Source: Chloroflexota bacterium
Lineage (GTDB): Bacteria > Chloroflexota > Limnocylindria > Limnocylindrales > CSP1-4
Length of the DNA stretch: 15,160 nucleotides
Assembly: GCA_021785115.1 (NCBI GenBank)
Contig: JAJYGO010000506.1
Span: 1-15,160 of the forward strand
Direction: 5' to 3'
Shown: positions 7,684 through 14,244 of the stretch, in pieces
Layout: every line of letters starts with the position of its first letter
Position numbering within the stretch: the stretch's first letter is position 1
Position numbers and translations under genes: made by a program
Notes under the pieces: model-generated
Databases searched by the model: none
What the model was told of the DNA's origin: nothing
Seen by the model: the letters and a program-made list of their open reading frames with translations, nothing else

Positions 7684-8013
7684 GTGAAACTGGTGGTGGC
7701 GATCGTCCACAGCGAGGACGCGGGCGCGCTCGTGGATGCGCTCCTTGCGCGGGAGTTCCGTGCCACCCGGCTGCACTCCTCGGGCGGGTTCCTCCGGCAG
7801 ACCAATGCCACGGTCATGCTCGGGGTCGAGGACGACCAGGTCGACCAGGTGATCGGCATCGTGGGCGAGCAGTGCCACTCGCGCACGCAGATCGTGAACC
7901 CGATGCCGCCCGTCATGGAGCCGGGCGAGTTCTACCTCCCGTACCCGGTGGAGGTCGAGATGGGCGGCGCGGTCGTCTTCGTGCTGCCCGTGGAGCGCTT
8001 CGTCCGGCTCTGA
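7684..8013 (+). CDS. darA: Cyclic-di-AMP receptor DarA (PII-like, PstA/YaaQ family)
   Basis: DarA/PstA proteins are small PII-like trimers that bind cyclic di-AMP; their downstream targets remain poorly defined. This 109-residue protein aligns along its whole length with the family: MKLVVAIVHSEDAGALVDAL at the N-terminus, FRATRL with T28, GGFL at 34-37 then N41, MLGVEDDQVD (45-54), the segment YLPYPVEVEMGGAVVFVLPVERF near the end. T28, the GGFL loop and N41 are in the region that contacts the ligand in characterised homologues. The GTG start at 7684 is right behind a TATACT box, implying a leaderless transcript. tmk and darA are neighbours in Bacillus too; here an inverted GGDEF-family gene sits between them. 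Presence of a diadenylate cyclase elsewhere in the genome is expected but cannot be seen here. Confidence 0.95.
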   Translation: MKLVVAIVHSEDAGALVDALLAREFRATRLHSSGGFLRQTNATVMLGVEDDQVDQVIGIVGEQCHSRTQIVNPMPPVMEPGEFYLPYPVEVEMGGAVVFVLPVERFVRL

Positions 8014-8038
8014 ACCCGAGTATGGCGGTCCTCGGCCA

Positions 8039-8058
8039 GCCGGCGGTCAGCCGCCGGC
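8039..8058. terminator. GC hairpin between convergent darA and threonine dehydratase genes
   Basis: GCCGGCGG (8039-8046) and CCGCCGGC (8051-8058) form a perfect 8-bp stem with a TCAG loop, 25 nt after the darA stop. There is no T-tract on either strand, so it would be a non-canonical terminator at best. The position between convergent gene ends supports that role. Confidence 0.35.
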
Positions 8059-8116
8059 CTCGACGGCCGCCCCAGGCGACGGCGATCAGCCCGGCGGCGC
8101 CGGTCAGCCGCCGGCC
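8044..8116. repeat. 16-bp direct repeat at the 3' end of the threonine dehydratase gene
   Basis: The 16 bases CGGTCAGCCGCCGGCC occur at 8044-8059 and again at 8101-8116. The second copy contains the stop codon (8104-8106) and last codons of the threonine dehydratase gene, and the first lies beyond the gene end. It looks like a small local duplication of the gene terminus, and the first copy supplies half of the hairpin at 8039-8058. Confidence 0.5.
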
Positions 8117-9273
8117 GCGATGCCCCGGGCCAGCAGCTCCTCGTAGCGCGCCGGATCCACGTTGCCGCCGGTGAGCACACAGACCACGCGGCCACTCGCG
8201 GGAAGCTCCCCGGCGTGGAAGAGCCACGCGGCCAGCGTCGTCGCGCCCGACGGCTCGAGCACCAGCCGCGCCTCGCGCGACGCCCGGACCATGGCCCGGG
8301 CGATCTCGTCCTCGGAGACCGTGACGATGCCGTGGAGGAGGCGCCGCATGTGGGCGAACGGGATCCGGCCGATGTGGGCGGTCCGCTGGCCGTCCGCGAT
8401 GGTGCGCCCGACCCGGTCGGCGGGCCACGTCACGATCCGGCCCTGCGCCAGGGAATCGCGCGCGTCGGCGGCCAGCTCGGGCTCCACGCCGATCACCACC
8501 GCGTCGGGGTGCAGTGCCTTCACGGCCACGGCCACGCCGCTCGCGAGCCCGCCGCCGCCCACCGGGACCAGCACGGTGAACGGCGCGAGGGTGCCGATCC
8601 TCGCGCCATCCGCCCTGGGGCCGGCGGCTATCTCGAGCTCGGCGAGCTGCTCGACGATCTCGAGGCCGACCGTCCCCTGGCCGGTGATGGTCGCGGCGTC
8701 GTCGTAGGGCGCGACCAGGGAGAGCCCCTGGACCCGGGCGATCTCCGCGGCGCGTTCCGCGCGCTCCTCGCTCGAGGGGCCGACCACCACGACCTCGGCC
8801 CCGTCGGCGCGCACGCGCTCGACCTTGACCGCGGGCGCGTCGGCAGGCATCACGATCACCGCCCGGACCCCCAGCAGGCGGGCGGCACGCGCCACGCCCT
8901 GCGCGTGGTTCCCGCTGGAATGGGCGACGACGCCGGCCGCGCGGCGCCCCGGTGGGAGCGTCGCGATGTTGAAGTACGCGCCGCGCAGCTTGAACGCGCC
9001 GATCGGCTGCAGCGACTCCGGCTTCAGCCACGCCCGGGTGCGGCCCAGCGGGTCCCCTTCGTCCGGCGATCCGAACCGGAGCAGGGGTGTCCGCACGGTG
9101 ACGCCGCGGAGCAGGTCGGCGGCATGGCGGATCTGGTCGAGCGTGACGAGCGCCGGCTCCGGGTCAGCCGTGGCATCCACGGACCGGGCGCGCGGCGGAG
9201 TGCCCTGCGAACCGGGGTCGGAGGGAGCGGTGCCGGGGGCGTCGCTGGACCCCTCGGTCGGGCTGAATCGCAT
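8104..9273 (-). CDS. Threonine dehydratase-type PLP-dependent ammonia-lyase, no ACT domain
   Basis: Fold type II PLP enzyme, most likely deaminating threonine (or serine) to a 2-oxo acid. In the 389-residue product the PLP lysine is K95 in PIGAFKLRGAYFN, the SSGNHAQGVA motif is at 119-128, the phosphate-binding GGGGLASG at 239-246, LEPSGA at 339-344 and TGGNVD at 368-373. It ends without the ACT or ACT-like regulatory domain of biosynthetic IlvA, so it resembles catabolic TdcB-like or serine racemase-like forms. Substrate cannot be settled from sequence. The first 40 residues are Pro/Ser/Gly/Asp-rich and lie before the conserved TLDQIRHAADLL. The start is ATG 9273, or ATG 9279 two codons upstream; no Shine-Dalgarno is evident. 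It is divergent from guaB3 with overlapping promoter boxes and convergent with darA. Confidence 0.9.
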   Translation of the reverse strand: MRFSPTEGSSDAPGTAPSDPGSQGTPPRARSVDATADPEPALVTLDQIRHAADLLRGVTVRTPLLRFGSPDEGDPLGRTRAWLKPESLQPIGAFKLRGAYFNIATLPPGRRAAGVVAHSSGNHAQGVARAARLLGVRAVIVMPADAPAVKVERVRADGAEVVVVGPSSEERAERAAEIARVQGLSLVAPYDDAATITGQGTVGLEIVEQLAELEIAAGPRADGARIGTLAPFTVLVPVGGGGLASGVAVAVKALHPDAVVIGVEPELAADARDSLAQGRIVTWPADRVGRTIADGQRTAHIGRIPFAHMRRLLHGIVTVSEDEIARAMVRASREARLVLEPSGATTLAAWLFHAGELPASGRVVCVLTGGNVDPARYEELLARGIAAGG

Positions 9274-9282
9274 GTCCATCCG

Positions 9283-9288
9283 GCTATA
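9283..9288 (-). promoter_or_regulatory. -10-like box (TATAGC) for the threonine dehydratase gene
   Basis: On the minus strand the sequence reads TATAGC, sharing its TATA with the plus-strand TATACT of guaB3. Usual spacing puts the start of transcription at about 9276, almost at ATG 9273, so this mRNA may be leaderless. The box is weaker than its plus-strand partner. Confidence 0.3.
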
Positions 9289-9290
9289 CT
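9285..9290 (+). promoter_or_regulatory. -10 box (TATACT) for guaB3
   Basis: CTATACTGCG is identical to the ten bases before darA. The hexamer ends 47 nt before the chosen GTG of guaB3, leaving a leader of about 40 nt. A weak -35-like CTGAAT lies 16 nt upstream (9263-9268). Confidence 0.5.
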
Positions 9291-9337
9291 GCGCCGCAAC
9301 CACTTCGACCGCCACGCGCAGGGAGCGTCGATCGATC

Positions 9338-10528
9338 GTGCTGCAGGCCTCGAACGCCCACGCCCCCGCCGCGTCCCCCGCGCTCGGGCGGCGCCCCTCC
9401 CGTGTCGACTCGATCCGGCCGACGTACGGCTTCGACGACGTCTCGCTGGCCCCGGGCGTGGAGACGGTGGAGCCTGCCGACGTCGACACCTCGGTGGGGA
9501 TCGCGGGCATCGGGCTGCGCATCCCGATCCTCGCGGCCGCGATGGACGCCGTGGTGGACGCGCGCTTCGCGGGCGTGCTGGCCGGCCTGGGCGGCCTGGC
9601 GGTGCTCAACCTTGAGGGCGTGCAGACCCGGTACGAGGACGCGGACGCGCTGCTGGAGCGGATCGCCACGGCGCCCGACGGCGAAGTGCAGGGGATCCTG
9701 GCCGAGGCCTACGCGCAGCCGATCCGGGACGAGCTGGTCGCGCGGCGGATCGACGAGATCCGCGCCGCCGGCAGCCCGGTCGCCGTCTCGGCCACGCCTG
9801 CTGCGGCGCGGCGCTTCGGGCCCTTCTGTGCCGAGCACGGCGCCGACCTCTTCCTGGTCCAGTCGCAGGTCAGCTCGGCCCGACACCTGGCGACCGGCTA
9901 CGACCCGCTGGAGCTGGCCGACTTCACCCGGTTCATGCCGATCCCGGTCGCGGTGGGCAACACGACATCGTTCGACGCGGCGTACCAGCTGATGGGGCAG
10001 GGGATCGCGGCGATCTTCGTGGGCGTCGGGCCCGGCGCGGCATGCACCACCCGGGAGGTGCTCGGGATCGGGGTGCCGCAGGTCACGGCGATCAGCGACG
10101 TCGCTGCCGCGCGCGACACGTACTTCGACGAGACCGGGCGCTACGTGCCCGTGATCGGCGACGGGGGGATGCGCCGGGGCGGCGAGATCGCCAAGGCAAT
10201 CGCGGCGGGCGCGGACGCGGTGATGCTGGGCTCTCCCCTGGCCCGGGCCGAGGAGGCCCCCGGTCGCGGCACGAACTGGGGGATGGCCGCGCCGTCGCCG
10301 ACCCTGCCGCGCGGGACCCGGATCCGGGTCGGGACCGTGGGGACCCTGGAGCGGATCCTCTTCGGTCCGGCGCGGGTCACGGACGGGTCGGAGAACCTGG
10401 TCGGGGCGCTGCGCCAGTCGATGGCCGCGCTCGGCGCGCGCGACATCCGCGCCATGCAGCAGGTCGAGATGGTGTACGCGCCGGCGGTGGCATCGGAGGG
10501 CAAGTCCTGGCAGCGGGGGCGCGGGTAG
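9338..10528 (+). CDS. guaB3: GuaB3-type IMP dehydrogenase-related protein (no CBS domains)
   Basis: The 396-residue barrel protein belongs to the IMP dehydrogenase/GMP reductase superfamily and resembles the GuaB3 group, which lacks the CBS pair. Landmarks are RPTYGFDDVSLAPG near the N-terminus, AAAMDAVVDARFAGVLAGLGGLAVLNLEG, the catalytic-loop motif GPGAACTTREVLGIG with C236, and GDGGMRRGGEIAKAIAAGADAVMLGSPLARAEEAPGRG. IMPDH makes XMP from IMP with NAD+, the rate-limiting GTP step; activity has been reported for some GuaB3 proteins but is unclear for others. The GTG at 9338 is preceded by GGGAG with 12 nt spacing; no in-frame ATG occurs before the conserved region, and the open frame upstream overlaps the divergent gene. 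guaA lies two genes downstream, which supports a role in GMP synthesis. Confidence 0.9.
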   Translation: MLQASNAHAPAASPALGRRPSRVDSIRPTYGFDDVSLAPGVETVEPADVDTSVGIAGIGLRIPILAAAMDAVVDARFAGVLAGLGGLAVLNLEGVQTRYEDADALLERIATAPDGEVQGILAEAYAQPIRDELVARRIDEIRAAGSPVAVSATPAAARRFGPFCAEHGADLFLVQSQVSSARHLATGYDPLELADFTRFMPIPVAVGNTTSFDAAYQLMGQGIAAIFVGVGPGAACTTREVLGIGVPQVTAISDVAAARDTYFDETGRYVPVIGDGGMRRGGEIAKAIAAGADAVMLGSPLARAEEAPGRGTNWGMAAPSPTLPRGTRIRVGTVGTLERILFGPARVTDGSENLVGALRQSMAALGARDIRAMQQVEMVYAPAVASEGKSWQRGRG

Positions 10529-10540
10529 GCCCGGGGCCGC

Positions 10541-10912
10541 ATGCCTGACGCGCCGCACCCGGAGCGCTCCTACGAGAACGACCTCGTGGCCTGGGGACGG
10601 GCCGCGCGGCTGGAGACGGTGGGGCGTCGCAGCGGCCTGGCCCGCTCGGTGGTGGTGGGATTCGCGGAGGAACCCGACGGTTCGGTGCTGGTCGCGGCCG
10701 GCGACGCCGCCGCGGGATGGGCGCGCAACCTGCTCGCCGAGCCGCGCTGCCGGGTCACGATCGGCGAGCGGACGTTCCGCGCCGTGGCGGAGCCGCTCGG
10801 CGACGCGGAGCACGCCCGTGCCGTCCGCGAGCTGATCCTGCGGTACGGCACGCCCTCCGAGCGGCTCGGTTCCGGGCCGTCCTTCCGGTTGCGCGAGGTG
10901 CCGGCGGCCTGA
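10541..10912 (+). CDS. Deazaflavin (F420)-dependent nitroreductase-like split-barrel protein
   Basis: This 123-residue protein resembles the nitroreductase/quinone reductase family (Ddn-like, PNPOx-related split beta-barrel). The visible signature is LETVGRRSGLARSVVVGF (24-41), a short strand pair SVLVAAGDAAAGWARNLLAEPRCRVTIGERTFRAVAEPL, and a helical RAVRELILRYG. The GRRSG stretch and the W..NL.A.P..RV pattern are the usual hallmarks. The cofactor could be F420, FMN or none; no enzyme activity can be stated. ATG 10541 starts 12 nt after the guaB3 stop, and its Shine-Dalgarno is poor, so it is probably co-transcribed. Why it separates guaB3 from guaA is not obvious. Confidence 0.7.
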   Translation: MPDAPHPERSYENDLVAWGRAARLETVGRRSGLARSVVVGFAEEPDGSVLVAAGDAAAGWARNLLAEPRCRVTIGERTFRAVAEPLGDAEHARAVRELILRYGTPSERLGSGPSFRLREVPAA

Positions 10913-10970
10913 ACCGACGCCTCACCAGCCTGCCGGTGGTGCCGGCGGTCCGGCCTGCCTTCGCGTCGGC

Positions 10971-10999
10971 TCCGCGGCGGTGCCCGCGGGCAACGCGGA
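10971..10999. other. Large inverted repeat upstream of guaA
   Basis: A perfect 12-bp palindrome, TGCCCGCGGGCA (10981-10992), is bracketed by TCCGCG (10971-10976) and CGCGGA (10994-10999), which are also inverted copies. It lies 59 nt after the nitroreductase-like gene and about 48 nt before the guaA -10 box. It may act as a T-less terminator or an operator; GC-rich chance is possible. Confidence 0.35.
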
Positions 11000-11046
11000 C
11001 CGCGCGTCCCGGGCCGCGGATGCTCCCCGCGCACCTTCCCCGCCGC

Positions 11047-11052
11047 TAGACT
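11047..11052 (+). promoter_or_regulatory. -10 box (TAGACT) for guaA
   Basis: CTAGACTGCG resembles the boxes before tmk, darA and guaB3. It ends 30 nt before the guaA TTG, leaving a leader of about 24 nt that contains a strong Shine-Dalgarno (GAGGGGGAGGG). A perfect 10-bp palindrome CTGCGCGCAG (11051-11060) overlaps the end of the box and the expected transcription start. Confidence 0.5.
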
Positions 11053-11082
11053 GCGCGCAGCACACGCGAGGGGGAGGGACCG

Positions 11083-12912
11083 TTGCCCGAGAACCAGTCC
11101 GGCCGCCCGGTCGAGCCCGGGTCCGCACCGGACGACCACGAGCGCCCGCCCCGGCCGCAGCGGGGCAAGACGGTCTACGGTGAGGCCGCCAACGCCGGCC
11201 ATCGCGTGCTGGCGCCGGACGATGCCGAGGTGGAGGCGTACCTCGAGACGGCCCTGCACGCGCCCTCACCCGAGCGGCCGCAGGTGGACCGGCCGGGCGG
11301 CGGCGTCCCGCGGGGTGAGCCGAGCGCGACGCAGCCCGACACCGTCGTCGTGCTCGATTTCGGCAGCCAGTACGCCCAGCTGATCGCACGCCGCGTCCGC
11401 GAGCTGAACGTCTACTCCGAGCTGCTCCCCTTCGACACGCCGTGGTCGGAGATCGCCCGCCGCAACCCCTGCGCGATCATCCTCTCCGGCGGCCCGAGCA
11501 GTGTCTACGGCGAGGGCGCCCCGCATCCGGATCCGGCGCTGTGGGCGGGCGGCGTCCCCATCCTGGGGATCTGCTACGGCCTCCAGTTGATGGCCGAGGA
11601 GCTCGGCGGCGAGGTCGTGCCGGCCCTGAAGCGCGAGTACGGGCCCGCCACCATCCAGGTGGTCGAGAGCGATGCGGCGGGTGAGCAGGCGCGGCTCTTC
11701 GCCGGCACGCCACGCGAGCAGTCCGTCTGGATGAGCCACGGCGACTCGATCGTGCGGGTCCCGGATGGGTTCCGCCCCACGGCCCAGACCGACTCGACGC
11801 CGATCGCCGGGATGGCCGATCCGCGGCGCCGCCTGTACGGCATCCAGTTCCATCCCGAGGTCGTGCACACGCCGTCGGGGCGCGACCTCCTGCGCAACTT
11901 CGTGCTGGGAATCGCGGGGACCCGGCCGACCTGGACCCCGGCGAACTTCATCGACTCGACGGTGGCCGAGATCCGCTCGCGCGTCGACGCGCACGCGCGC
12001 GCCACGGGATCCGACGGCAAGGTGATCTGCGCGCTCTCCGGCGGGGTCGACTCGGCCGTCGCCGCGACGCTCGTCCACCGGGCCGTGGGCGACCGACTGA
12101 CCTGCATCTACGTCGACCACGGACTGATGCGGAAGAAGGAATCCGAGCTGCTGCGCGCCACGTTCGAGCGCAACCTGGGCATGCGCCTGGTGATGGTCGA
12201 CGCCCGCGAGCGCTTCCTGGCCCGGCTGGCCGGCGTGGTGGATCCCGAGGAGAAGCGCCGGATCATCGGGAACGAGTTCATCCGCGTCTTCGAGGAGGAG
12301 GCGGCCCGGCTCGGCCGGATCGACTTCCTGACCCAGGGCACGCTCTACCCCGACGTGATCGAGTCGACGGCGCCCGAGACGAAGGCGGCACAGAAGATCA
12401 AGACGCACCACAACGTGGGCGGGCTGCCCCGCGACCTGCGCTTCCAGCTGATCGAGCCGCTCCGCTACCTGTTCAAGGACGAGGTGCGCAGGGTCGGCCT
12501 GGCGCTGGGACTGCCCGAGGCCATGGTGCAGCGCCAGCCGTTCCCAGGCCCCGGCCTGGCGATCCGGATCATCGGCGAGGTGACCGCCGAGCGGCTGGAC
12601 ACGCTCCGCGAGGCCGACTGGATCGTGATCGACGAGATCAAGGCGGCCGGGCTCTACCGGGCCGTCTGGCAGAGCTTTGCGATCCTGACCCCGGTGCGGA
12701 GCGTGGGCGTGATGGGCGACGGCCGTTCCTATGCCAACGTGGTGGCGATCCGGGCGGTCACCAGCGACGACGGGATGACGGCCGACTGGGCCAAGCTCCC
12801 GTACGACGTGCTGGGGAAGATCAGCGCACGGATCGTCAACGAGGTCCCCGGCGTCAACCGGGTCGTGTACGACATCAGCAGCAAGCCTCCAGCGACCATC
12901 GAGTGGGAGTGA
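11083..12912 (+). CDS. guaA: GMP synthase (glutamine-hydrolysing) with N-terminal extension
   Basis: GuaA converts XMP to GMP using ATP and glutamine. The class I glutaminase domain begins at D86 ([21 protein letters not shown]) with nucleophile C164 in GICYGLQ and H257/E259 in FHPEV. The ATP pyrophosphatase P-loop is SGGVDS (319-324), and the C-terminal dimerisation domain is complete, ending in [11 protein letters not shown]. The protein is 609 residues versus roughly 510-525 in the family. The surplus is an N-terminal segment of about 85 residues that is Pro/Arg/Glu-rich with one helical stretch ([17 protein letters not shown]). The TTG start is supported by a strong Shine-Dalgarno about 4-8 nt upstream and a promoter box 30 nt upstream; no ribosome site was seen before GTG 11284 inside the extension. 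The next gene starts 2 nt after the stop. Confidence 0.97.
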   Translation: MPENQSGRPVEPGSAPDDHERPPRPQRGKTVYGEAANAGHRVLAPDDAEVEAYLETALHAPSPERPQVDRPGGGVPRGEPSATQPDTVVVLDFGSQYAQLIARRVRELNVYSELLPFDTPWSEIARRNPCAIILSGGPSSVYGEGAPHPDPALWAGGVPILGICYGLQLMAEELGGEVVPALKREYGPATIQVVESDAAGEQARLFAGTPREQSVWMSHGDSIVRVPDGFRPTAQTDSTPIAGMADPRRRLYGIQFHPEVVHTPSGRDLLRNFVLGIAGTRPTWTPANFIDSTVAEIRSRVDAHARATGSDGKVICALSGGVDSAVAATLVHRAVGDRLTCIYVDHGLMRKKESELLRATFERNLGMRLVMVDARERFLARLAGVVDPEEKRRIIGNEFIRVFEEEAARLGRIDFLTQGTLYPDVIESTAPETKAAQKIKTHHNVGGLPRDLRFQLIEPLRYLFKDEVRRVGLALGLPEAMVQRQPFPGPGLAIRIIGEVTAERLDTLREADWIVIDEIKAAGLYRAVWQSFAILTPVRSVGVMGDGRSYANVVAIRAVTSDDGMTADWAKLPYDVLGKISARIVNEVPGVNRVVYDISSKPPATIEWE

Positions 12913-12914
12913 GC

Positions 12915-13580
12915 GTGGACGAGCGCGTGGACCCGGCCCAATCGCCGACGACGACGGATCCGCACGGGCTCGAGGGTGGTGCCGCCGGGAGCGCCGCCCC
13001 GGGCGATCCACCGGGGAGCGACCGGCCGGACGTGCCGGGTGCGCCGGGAAGCGGCGTCCCGCAGGCGCCGGTCGACCCCTCCGACCCGACGGCTCCGGCG
13101 TTCGACGCGGCGGGTGACCCGGTGCCGGCGCGCAGCTTCGCCCCCGGGATCGACGATGCCTCGCTGGGCTTCTCGTCGACCGTCCTCGTCCCGCCGGGCT
13201 GCCCGTGGTGCGGCGCACCCCTCGCGGCGGCCGACCTCGCGACATGCCCCTCGTGCGGCGCGGCACTGCAGCCGGTGGCGGACCTCCCGGAGATCCCCGG
13301 CGTCACGGTCGCGCCCATGGACGTGCGCCGGACGGTGCGCGACGTGAGCCCCGAGATCCGTGCCCTGGTGACGCCGCCGGTGACGGACGAGATCGCCGTG
13401 CCCGGGTCGCGCCCCGAGCTCGGGCCTCCCGACCAGGCGGTGCGCCGCGCCATGCTCGAGCTGGAGCTCCAGGCGACGCGGGCCCAGGCCGAGGACGCGG
13501 GCGCGGATGACGCCGCGGACGACGGATCGCGGCCGGCGGGCGATTCCGATCCCGGCGGGAGCGACCCCCAGGCCGGCTGA
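12915..13580 (+). CDS. Zinc-ribbon protein with disordered flanks, unknown function
   Basis: The 221-residue product has one recognisable element: a four-cysteine zinc ribbon, C96PWC99 and C111PSC114, typical of small zinc-ribbon domains. Residues 1-90 are rich in Pro, Gly, Ala and Asp; the tail (about 190-221) is acidic and Gly/Asp-rich; both look disordered. A helical segment precedes the tail (QAVRRAMLELELQATRAQAE). GTG 12915 is preferred because GGGAG lies 5 nt upstream, inside the last guaA codons; GTG 12909, overlapping the guaA stop as GTGA, is an alternative. Tight spacing suggests co-expression with guaA. I do not recognise the family beyond the ribbon. Confidence 0.65.
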   Translation: MDERVDPAQSPTTTDPHGLEGGAAGSAAPGDPPGSDRPDVPGAPGSGVPQAPVDPSDPTAPAFDAAGDPVPARSFAPGIDDASLGFSSTVLVPPGCPWCGAPLAAADLATCPSCGAALQPVADLPEIPGVTVAPMDVRRTVRDVSPEIRALVTPPVTDEIAVPGSRPELGPPDQAVRRAMLELELQATRAQAEDAGADDAADDGSRPAGDSDPGGSDPQAG

Positions 13581-13680
13581 CCTGCCCGGGCCGGCTGATC
13601 TGCGTGGGGACCTGCCCGGGCCGACCGCCGGGCCGGAGCCAGGCTCGATGCGGTGGGCCGACCGCCGGGCCGGAGGGGCC
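13571..13680. repeat. Nested GC-rich direct repeats between the zinc-ribbon gene and the next gene
   Basis: Three repeat pairs overlap here. A 15-bp unit GGCCGGCTGAYCTGC occurs at 13571-13585 and 13589-13603 (one mismatch). GACCTGCCCGGGCCG occurs at 13579-13593 and 13609-13623. A perfect 21-bp unit, beginning GGGCCGACCGCCGGGC, occurs at 13618-13638 and 13655-13675. Together they fill most of the 123-bp gap and suggest local duplication by slippage or recombination. They are too few and too degenerate for a CRISPR array. Confidence 0.6.
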
Positions 13681-13691
13681 GGCCCCGGCGC

Positions 13692-13697
13692 TATCCT
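13692..13697 (+). promoter_or_regulatory. -10-like box (TATCCT) before the 158-residue protein gene
   Basis: CTATCCTCG ends 6 nt before the GTG at 13704, the same geometry as darA, so transcription would begin on the start codon. It lies directly after the GC-rich repeats. The hexamer is two mismatches from consensus, so it is weaker than the other boxes. Confidence 0.35.
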
Positions 13698-13703
13698 CGA
13701 CAC

Positions 13704-14180
13704 GTGCAGACCCGCCTGCCGGTTCCCGGCCCCTCGTTCCTGAAGGAGCTCCCAGTCTCCCTGCCGTCCGCGCCGGGGCAGGTCGGTGTCACCGCGCGCG
13801 TCGGGATGACCGCACCGTCCACCACCGACGACGGCTGGTGGCTGGCGGTCCTGTTCGTCCACGACGACGACGGGATCCTGGAGGCCGGGGAGTTCGCCGC
13901 CCGGTCGGGCCCGCCCCCGGCGCCTCCGCTGCACGTGATGGGTCCCGTCCTGGCCGGCGCGCTCTCCGGGTTGATCCTCGAGGAGGGTGGTCGGCAGCAG
14001 CTGCGGCTCGCGCTCCCGCCATCGGCCGACGAGCGGCGGCCCTGGGGCCAGCCGCTGGTGCTGCGCATGGCGGTCCGCTGGGAGCCCATGCGCGCCGCGA
14101 CCATGCGCTCGACGGAGCTGGCCCAGGCGGCGCTGGAAGCGTTCAGGCGCTCGTTGGTCGCCGCGGGAAGCCCGGGATGA
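13704..14180 (+). CDS. Uncharacterised 158-residue protein
   Basis: I do not recognise this family. The predicted protein starts VQTRLPVPGPSFLKELP (the GTG read as Met) and contains a WWLAVLFVHDDDGILEAGEF segment, a PPPAPPLHVMG linker and a C-terminal helix (TELAQAALEAFRRSLVAAG). It has no signal peptide, obvious membrane span or cysteine cluster. GTG 13704 is preferred because a TATCCT box ends 6 nt upstream and the frame further upstream falls in repeat DNA. Its coding quality is supported by a sensible amino-acid mix compared with the arginine-rich alternative frames. A minus-strand frame covering 13691-14425 is the competing possibility but is Arg/Pro/Ser-rich. Confidence 0.55.
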   Translation: MQTRLPVPGPSFLKELPVSLPSAPGQVGVTARVGMTAPSTTDDGWWLAVLFVHDDDGILEAGEFAARSGPPPAPPLHVMGPVLAGALSGLILEEGGRQQLRLALPPSADERRPWGQPLVLRMAVRWEPMRAATMRSTELAQAALEAFRRSLVAAGSPG

Positions 14181-14244
14181 TCCCCCGGTGATCGTCCTTC
14201 CCCGCGGCACGGCCGGCGCCGCGCGCCCGGGAAGGGGAGGCACG

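Noticed and set aside
9284..10813. Minus-strand open frame of 509 codons antisense to guaB3
   Set aside because: Arg/His/Gly-rich translation with no motif, opposite a clear GuaB3 with catalytic loop.
11266..13266. Minus-strand open frame of 666 codons antisense to guaA
   Set aside because: Shadow of guaA; arginine- and histidine-rich without recognisable domains.
13571..13680. CRISPR-like array
   Set aside because: Repeats overlap one another, occur only twice each, and no cas genes are near.
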